From NCBI GenBank assembly GCA_965644295.1, contig CBFFRP010000019.1:124001-188000 (forward strand): a stretch of 64,000 nt of DNA, written 5' to 3'. The notes under the pieces are model-generated. The model was not told the DNA's origin. It ran no database searches and saw nothing but the letters and a program-made list of their open reading frames with translations. The first letter of the stretch is position 1. Every line of letters begins with the position of its first letter. Source of the stretch: Paraphysomonas bandaiensis. Lineage: Eukaryota; Chrysophyceae. The translations under genes and the position numbers were made by a program. This document shows positions 58,201 through 64,000 of the stretch, piece after piece.

Positions 58201-60529
58201 GCCTGGCACTTACTTTTGCCAACAACTGACACAAAGAGCGGACAACACTAAAGGAGTTCCACACATTTAATGACAGAAGATCCAAAAGAGTGGGATATAT
58301 CAGTTGTGCTAACTTGAACGTTATGTCGTCATTCTTGTCCGTATCTGGCATCGAAGACCGGCATATCATACACGCACAGTCAAAAATCATCTCCAATAGA
58401 CCCATAATACGCACAACACGAGCGCTACTGGAAGCTTTCGATGACATGCTTACGCTGAGGGTGTCTGAAGACTGATGAGCCCCACACTTGCTGTCCTCAA
58501 GTGATATCAATTCCGCACAAACGCTTTCCAATATAGACTGAATCGAGCCCTTCAGGCGACATTTGTCCCATCCCACGACATGACATTCCTGAGTATTTAA
58601 TAACATAAGTCACACATGGAAATGATAAATGTAAACACGACGTCATTACACGTATAGAACTCTAAATCTGAAGGAAAAATTAGGAAACACAGGACCCATT
58701 ACATTGACCATATATTGCTTGCAATACTTGCATCGTGACAAATATTACATGCCTCGTACCTTGAGACCGCAGTCAACAAATATCATTACCGCCTCGATTA
58801 AACCCAAGGTAGGCATTGGAATCCTAGGTCCATGGGAATTCTTAATTCCAGCGTCGTATATATGCTGCGCTGTGGATGGGTACCACAATACTGACACAGA
58901 CAATTTTGCTGAGCTGTGACGCATGACAGGGTCCAAAAGTGATGAGAGGGAATGTGATCCTCCGGTTGTCGAGCACTGCTGCCTGGGGCGTAGGGTGTGA
59001 TGCAGACCCTGATATATATAATCATTAAAAACGCTGCACAGCAGCATATATAGTAGAATACATTAGTCTCACAAGCATAACCAAAAAAACAAAACACTTC
59101 TATAATAGCCGAAAACAACAACAATAAAAATATAAACAGTGATACCTGCACAAATAAATAGACAACTACATCCGATATTATCCCAATCACGCTACTCAAC
59201 ATTTCCGGGGCTGATAGGGGCTGCATTTGGTTCCTTGACTCGCCTTGTGTCATTGACGCAGGCGGATGACGATATATCGCTCGTCGATTGGCTTGGTAGT
59301 CAAATATGAGTAGGGTAATTGTTTTCATGTGGAGAACAACATCTTGGAGACTCAGAGGTCGCTCATCGGTCAGCTGGTGTAGCAGCTGGAACCCAGTCTG
59401 CAAGAGAGATACATTACACTAAGGAGTCGTATGCAGAAGTATATCTATCTTTGCGCATATATATACAATTGACATAGGTATTTACAAAAGAGCATATCCA
59501 GTATACCTGAAAGGCTCTCTGGAGGTACTCTGTCTTAATCTGGGCGCAAGCAAGGAGGGCCACTGAACACGTAATCGCGAGTTGTCTATTGGGGGGGTTC
59601 TGGACGTTTCCTGATACCGTTCCAGCTGGAGGAACTAAAGTGACACCAGTTGACTCATCCTGGACCAGTGGAGCACGATATTCAGAAGCTTCAGAATCAT
59701 CTTTATCCTTCACGGGCTCCCCAGTGAGAATCCGTAATGCACAACCTGCCACCATCGCAACAAGATCATCTATTCTGTCACCTCCTTGGCGGGGTAACAG
59801 CAACGAGTTACTGGAATGTTTAACTAAGAGTAGCGCTGGGTGAGACAATAGAGAGGCTGCAAGTGCATAGCATGCCGTCGTAGTTTCAACCGAAGTTGAT
59901 TTCACTTCATCCCTGCAAAAAATATCATGAAATGAGTACACTATCAACGGATAACTATTAAGACGAGAAAACCCTTCGATTCATATAAACATCGCAATTA
60001 CTTACGTTATAACATATGAAACCAATTCAATCAATGCGGCTAGTTTCTTCGGAGTGTATAGACTGGAGTCCGCAGTCACATCTGAGGAATCAACTGCCTG
60101 TTTACTCACTTCCCAATATAGCACAGCTGTACTATCATCGTCGCGTTCTCCGTAGTGTTTAGCAAGAATATCCAGCACACCTTGTGTGCAACAATGAATC
60201 TTAATCATGTACATAAAAAATGACGATAAGAACTCCCAGTCTGTAGCATCAGCTTGATCCATATACTCCGCTATTACCTCTAGTATATTCTCGAGATAAG
60301 GAAACAAGTACTCACAGACATCAGGGCGTTTATGAGACACTCTCAAAAGAAATAAGATCACAGACTGATCTTGTAGACAGGGAAAAGACTTCCGTCTATT
60401 GAAGCAGCCACAGTTCTTTAGCACTCTATCTAATAGAGCGATGCATGGTTTGCCAGAGATTTGAGTCGAAGAGCAGAGCAACAGTTCGAGACGATTCAAA
60501 CTATCAACCGTCTGCGTATTAGCCATCAA
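52203..60529 (-). CDS. PI4KA: Phosphatidylinositol 4-kinase, type III alpha
   Basis: Ten exons: 60529-60006, 59912-59507, 59397-59146, 59008-58760, 58588-54915, 54868-54729, 54676-53184, 53114-52971, 52943-52740 and 52661-52203; about 2,514 residues. It makes PI4P at the plasma membrane. The C-terminal catalytic domain is clear: VYDDCRQDALTIQ (about 2234-2246), SRDQLG, the catalytic loop DRHNGNILIDKWG (from about 2363) and the metal-binding HIDFGFLLG. The helical PIK domain precedes it (exon 7, LRRDLFGVVGDFICELA, then KKVKNKNKHNALIKECL). The long N-terminal solenoid is poorly conserved, as usual. An ~300-residue Ser/Asp-rich insert sits between the PIK and kinase domains. The protein is somewhat longer than the human one (about 2,100). 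Two ATGs stand together at the start. Confidence 0.94.
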
Positions 60530-61680
60530 ATCTATTTACCAAACTACAACACTGAACTCCATTCACTCTACTAACTTCTATCTACTACTTCTCTGTGTAT
60601 CCAGACATATATATGAATGATGTTGTATTGTGTATTGTACTGCTATAGACATACTGCTGTACGATGTACATACACAGTCATATTAATGAAGTGAGATAAA
60701 ATAGAAGAAGTTTGTTGTGGTATACATATGTATACCGTCTATGTATTCTATACCACATGATGTGCTATTTCTGTATGTCCTGTTTGTCCCAATATACAAT
60801 GGATTCACATGGTCAGCAGCAGGATGCACCACAACTATGCTATGGCAAGCAATAAACGAGCGACTACTCATTCACTACAGGTAAGAAAGTAGGCTCTTGA
60901 AGTGCTTCAGGGTACAAACACTACAATGACATATAATATGAGCAGATAATCTGTATATATACTCGTGCGTCAGTCTGAATCTGGAAGTCACGTTTATTGA
61001 AGTGACAGATATGGAATTCATCCAACGTGAACGATAACACCATGTACCAAAACGAGAATTGCAAGGCAAACATTCTATGTCCGTAAGTATAACTTTACGT
61101 GAAACTCAAGTACATCAACAGAGTGGCCTTCTGCTTTAATCCAGATAGGAGTTTTATGTTTGCACTGTAACTTTTGAATAGGCATTGTGATGTTTGTTAG
61201 CAAAATATCACTTGCGTAGGCAGTTATGAGCATTGAAGTTCTTATTAGTGAGTACGAATGCCAGAATAATGTACGTGTATGTTGATAACTGAGTGTGTAA
61301 ATATGCATAGAAGTTTCCTGTAACGTTTAAAGTCCTTATCTACATTATATTGAGGGTTAATTCAAACTGATAATGTGCTTTTCATCTATTCTTCTGCAAA
61401 TTTGCTAGATTGCTAAATATGTAATTAGTTGAGTACTTGTTCATACAATTAGAAACGGTTAAGGTCTAGTTCACAAGGAATTCTACACTGCCGTGATGTG
61501 GGTACTTCATTGACTAAATTTAAATCTCTCCAACAACTTCAAACTTTATTAAAAATTAACAACTGCTGCAACATGGAATATAATCATTTTTAGATTGTAA
61601 CGTCTTGATGATGCTGTAATAAAAACAATATAACAAACTAATATATAAACACAGTCACAGTGAAATAGTATGGAGATATG
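60530..61680. other. Intergenic, nothing recognised
   Basis: About 1.15 kb upstream of PI4K with TATATA and GTATAC simple sequence near 60610-60740. No gene is supported. Confidence 0.4.
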
Positions 61681-61750
61681 CACATCGTCATCCACTGTCA
61701 AACATTGAAATAATACTAACGCATTATCAATATTCTCATTCGTGGAGACG
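61681..61750 (-). promoter_or_regulatory. SECIS-like hairpin, duplicate copy
   Basis: On the minus strand the core reads ATGAG, AATATTGA, T, AA, a 15-nt loop, TCAATGTT, TGAC. The helix keeps pairing through one T-G wobble where the other copy has C-G. The lower stem CAC/GTG is fully paired here where the other copy has TAC/GTG. It lies 148 bp further from the coding region and may or may not be in the transcript. Confidence 0.55.
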
Positions 61751-61827
61751 TAAAATGTAAATAAAAAAATTCCCTACAGTGTGGAATATACTTTCAGCGA
61801 CTGTTCACTCATGTCTGGAAGATATTC

Positions 61828-61899
61828 GCATAGCGTCATCCACTGTCAAACATTGAAATAATACAAACGCATTATCAATGTTGTCATTCGTAGAGATGC
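61828..61899 (-). promoter_or_regulatory. Candidate SECIS element in the MsrB 3' UTR
   Basis: Minus-strand order: lower stem CATC..TAC with GTG-GATG, then the quartet side ATGAC, helix AACATTGA paired perfectly with TCAATGTT, and closing TGAC. AA stands 10 nt after ATGA, in the apical loop. This is the eukaryotic SECIS plan (ATGA ... AA ... TGA). The loop of about 18 nt is larger than usual and the helix of 8 bp is shorter. It lies about 120-190 nt downstream of the in-frame TGA. Confidence 0.6.
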
Positions 61900-61921
61900 A
61901 AAATGTAAAGAATACATTTCC

Positions 61922-62515
61922 CTACAGTGTAGAATATACTTTCAGTGACTGTTCACTTGTAATCGTATCTGGGAGAGGATTTTCAGCCTCGTCCATATGC
62001 ACGACACATATCGAATTGATTCATTGTCTTTCCCCTGTTCCACCTTCTTTACCATGCGCGCGAAACACATGTCCCATGTGTGACCCACAATTGTTGCAGC
62101 ATACTTCGTGACCAGATCTCACTCCAATATGGGGTTGGTCACCAGAATAATAACATTTGGAGTAAGCGTCCCAACCGTCGTCACGGAATTTGGAGGCAGC
62201 AGAGTACAACGGATACTTACATGCACGACATGCAAAGTATCCAGTTTTAGGGAAGAAGCGGCAAAATGCGCCAGTACCATAACTCTCTGTCCCCCCTTGA
62301 CGGAGCACACGATATTCCGCAGGTGTTAATTCGGCACGCCATTCCTCTTCAGTCTTCTGGTAAGGATAGTCAGATGTTCCTTTTTTTGACGTTTTACCAG
62401 TTGATTGATTCGAACGCATTCTGTTCTTCACTGTTGAACCTGTCTGGCTATTTCCCATGCAAGATCTTATTAGTTTGGGAAACGGAATTGTGACGCGACT
62501 CAGTGTTACATTCAA
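61922..62515 (-). CDS. MSRB: Methionine-R-sulfoxide reductase B, probable selenoprotein
   Basis: Intronless. MsrB reduces methionine-R-sulfoxide in proteins. Family blocks in order: [34 protein letters not shown] with the first Cxx[11 protein letters not shown], and [13 protein letters not shown] with the second CxxC (the structural zinc site). Then GTGERQ is followed by TGA (62021-62023) and, in frame, INS. Most MsrBs read GxRxCxNS at this point, with the catalytic Cys, or Sec in vertebrate MsrB1, where the TGA stands. Reading TGA as Sec gives 197 residues, Sec165, ending at TAG (61922-61924). If TGA is a stop, the enzyme would lack its catalytic residue. The second Met (62458, MGNSQ) is an alternative start. 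A SECIS-like hairpin lies downstream. Confidence 0.85.
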
Positions 62516-62803
62516 CTCAGCATGATATGAAATGTGAAATTTTTTGACTGAAATTTTGTGATGAGAATTTTTCTCCAGAAAAACTGAATATTAGTAAAAA
62601 AATGGAGAAAAAACCGACTTATTGACGGCAACTGGATAGGGCAGCTGTAGTTCCTCTGTATGAGTGTATTTTGAGGATGCAGAGAAACGTGTGGAATGAA
62701 GAGAAAATGCTGCTAAAATTCCTGCCTGTTGCCTGCCCTGCTCTTCGCACATCAGTTCATTTCTTCAACAACTTCACACTGCAAATTTTATCATACCAAC
62801 ACT
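62516..62803. promoter_or_regulatory. Short divergent promoter region, MsrB / 78-aa protein
   Basis: 288 bp between outward-facing genes; the first half is A/T-run-rich. Nothing more specific was seen. Confidence 0.35.
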
Positions 62804-63040
62804 ATGGGCGCAAGTGACTCTAGCTTCGACCGGGCAGCCTGGCATGAAGAGAGAAGCAACGAGAAGTGGTCTGAAGTGCGAGAGAACATCATTGATATGA
62901 ATCCTGGGCGAGCAGTGGTCAATGCTGCAGGAGCAGTCGGACATGGTGTCAACTGCACGAAGCATGAAGTCAAAGCATTGGGATCAGAAAAATCGCAAGA
63001 AAGAGCCCGAGAGAACGCCGATCGCATTCTCAAAAGATAA
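62804..63040 (+). CDS. Small charged protein, unknown, possible myristoylation site
   Basis: 78 residues, intronless. The start at 62804 gives MGASDSSFDRAAWHEER, whose Gly2 and Ser-rich context suit N-myristoylation; an upstream in-frame ATG at 62729 is less likely. The protein is hydrophilic, with a small Gly/Ala/Val patch (AVVNAAGAVGHGV) and a Lys/Glu/Arg-rich end. No family is recognised. Coding character is suggested by composition and by its higher GC than the flanks. Confidence 0.5.
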   Translation: MGASDSSFDRAAWHEERSNEKWSEVRENIIDMNPGRAVVNAAGAVGHGVNCTKHEVKALGSEKSQERARENADRILKR

Positions 63041-64000
63041 ATATTTTCTCTCGCATCTTCTCACCGCTGGCGACAGGAGCATTAGGATCTGTGTCTCTGG
63101 TGCTGTTACGATCAAGATTAACATATTGACGATTATAATGTCATTTTTCGACCATGTTGATGGTTATTAATATCACATATCACTACACCACACAACTCAA
63201 ATCATACAGTTGAATTATCAAAAACTTGTAAAAATCTCACTGCATTGCTTCTCACTGAATCGCGGCATCTGCACTCTGAACCTCTATCTGTATTTATTTA
63301 TGTGGTGGTATACCGGCTTAAATAGAGAGCTATTACTATTCCAATCTAGCTACTTAGTATGTTTTTGCTATGTAGAAAATATAAAATGATGAAATGATTA
63401 AATAGTAGTAAGCAGAGTAACACATAGCCAACTTAACTTTAATGCAAACTTAACTTACATTTTAAGTGCGTGTAATAGTGATTAGAGTGTTAACTGTTCT
63501 TGTTAGTGGACAAGGAACATTAGATCATCAGGAGTAGTGTCCACTAGTAGTTTCGACACGTTAATCATAGACTACAAGTTACTCTATACATGTGTCCATA
63601 CCAACTAAATACAGAAGGTATATCCAATGTTCTTTCTAATAACTCAGTAATGCATACATTATTTTAAGTTTTCTATGAAATTTCCTTCTTGTAGATAGTT
63701 TCAAATTAGAAATCACAGTCAGTAGGACTAGTGAACACTATTCATCAGTATGATTGTATATTGACTTGTCCTAACTACTAGGTTTCGACATTGATCATAG
63801 ACTCGAGCAGTCATCTACATACATAATATGTATGTCCAGATATATCTCATAATATTCACTCTGACTAAAATTTCTAAAATAATGACTAGCTACTTGAAAT
63901 GAATTTAGATGAATAGCAAACTAGCTACTTAACGGCTAACTAAAACCAACGGCTACTTGTATAACCTAACGGTTACATTTTGAAATTAGCTAGACTAAAT
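63041..64000. other. Intergenic, diverged repeat
   Basis: About 960 bp without genes. Around 63540 and 63778 similar words recur about 235 bp apart (CTAGTAGTTTCGACACGTTAATCATAGACT and CTACTAGGTTTCGACATTGATCATAGACT), suggesting an old duplication. GCTACTT/ACGGCTA words recur at 63890-63975. Confidence 0.4.

Larger units (their letters stand above)
61681..61975. repeat. 148-bp tandem duplication of the MsrB 3' region
   Basis: The block with TCATCCACTGTCAAACATTG starts at about 61688 and again at 61836 (offset 148). The two units match through TTCCCTACAGTGT and ATATACTTTCAG.GACTGTTCAC with about 15% differences. The right-hand unit includes the last ~50 nt of the MsrB reading frame and its TAG; the left-hand unit is a downstream copy. 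Each unit contains one SECIS-like hairpin. Confidence 0.9.

Noticed and set aside
62021-62060. Intron near the MsrB TGA instead of selenocysteine
   Set aside because: A GT (in GGTAAAG just upstream) exists, but removing it would delete the GTGER segment that matches the family directly before the catalytic residue. The INS after TGA is already in frame.
1-64000. tRNA, rRNA and CRISPR genes
   Set aside because: No B-box/T-arm context, rRNA blocks or regular direct-repeat arrays were recognised when reading both strands. A tRNAscan-SE/Rfam search would be decisive.

Overview
This is nuclear DNA from a eukaryote, not a prokaryote. Genes are spliced, with GT-AG introns of roughly 35-180 bp and most commonly about 40-55 bp. 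They are monocistronic, lie on both strands, and are separated by AT-rich spacers with microsatellites and decayed transposons. Several products point to a flagellated microbial eukaryote: a MAK/ICK-type RCK kinase, a protein with ciliary microtubule-inner-protein motifs, and a TPR-IQ-LRR protein. The ACT-domain TKL kinase, the SLOG-SLATT protein and the long-tailed myosin would fit a stramenopile or a related protist. I cannot fix the lineage from sequence alone.

Layout. 1-12.7 kb: the 5' end of UTP20 (minus, running off the left edge), a long repeat-rich spacer, a multi-pass membrane protein (plus), an 798-bp hAT-type element, an alpha/beta-hydrolase fold protein lacking its nucleophile (minus), a stand-alone PPDK ATP-grasp domain (plus), and an NPF-motif membrane protein (minus). 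12.7-26.3 kb: a microsatellite, a broken mitochondrial-type gene and hairpins, then TPR-IQ-LRR (minus), MAK-like kinase (plus), COA5/PET191 (minus) and 3-ketoacyl-CoA reductase (plus). 26.3-45.3 kb: a HET-like protein with three zinc finger-Tudor units (plus), hAT relics, an ACT-TKL kinase (minus), a flagellar protein (plus), a structured dispersed repeat, SLOG-SLATT (minus), a tRNase Z-like MBL protein (plus) and a PPP-family phosphatase (minus). 45.3-64 kb: a 1,528-aa myosin (plus), a foldback Copia relic, PI4K-alpha (minus, 10 exons), MsrB (minus) and a small 78-aa protein (plus).

The strongest discovery candidates are four. First, MsrB has an in-frame TGA exactly at the catalytic Cys/Sec position, followed by two tandem SECIS-like hairpins. 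Second, a eukaryotic SLOG protein carries two 2TM SLATT-like modules, an architecture otherwise known from bacterial conflict systems. Third, a HET-like domain is joined to three RanBP2 zinc finger-Tudor units behind a possible myristoylation signal. Fourth, a dispersed repeat of about 95 bp occurs three times with a compensatory base change in its outer stem. Nothing seen here suggests these genes act in one common pathway; the arrangement is typical eukaryotic gene order with many divergent pairs sharing short promoters.

No tRNA, rRNA or CRISPR feature was found. All splice sites were chosen by eye from reading frame, GT-AG borders and family similarity, and every joined frame was checked for phase.
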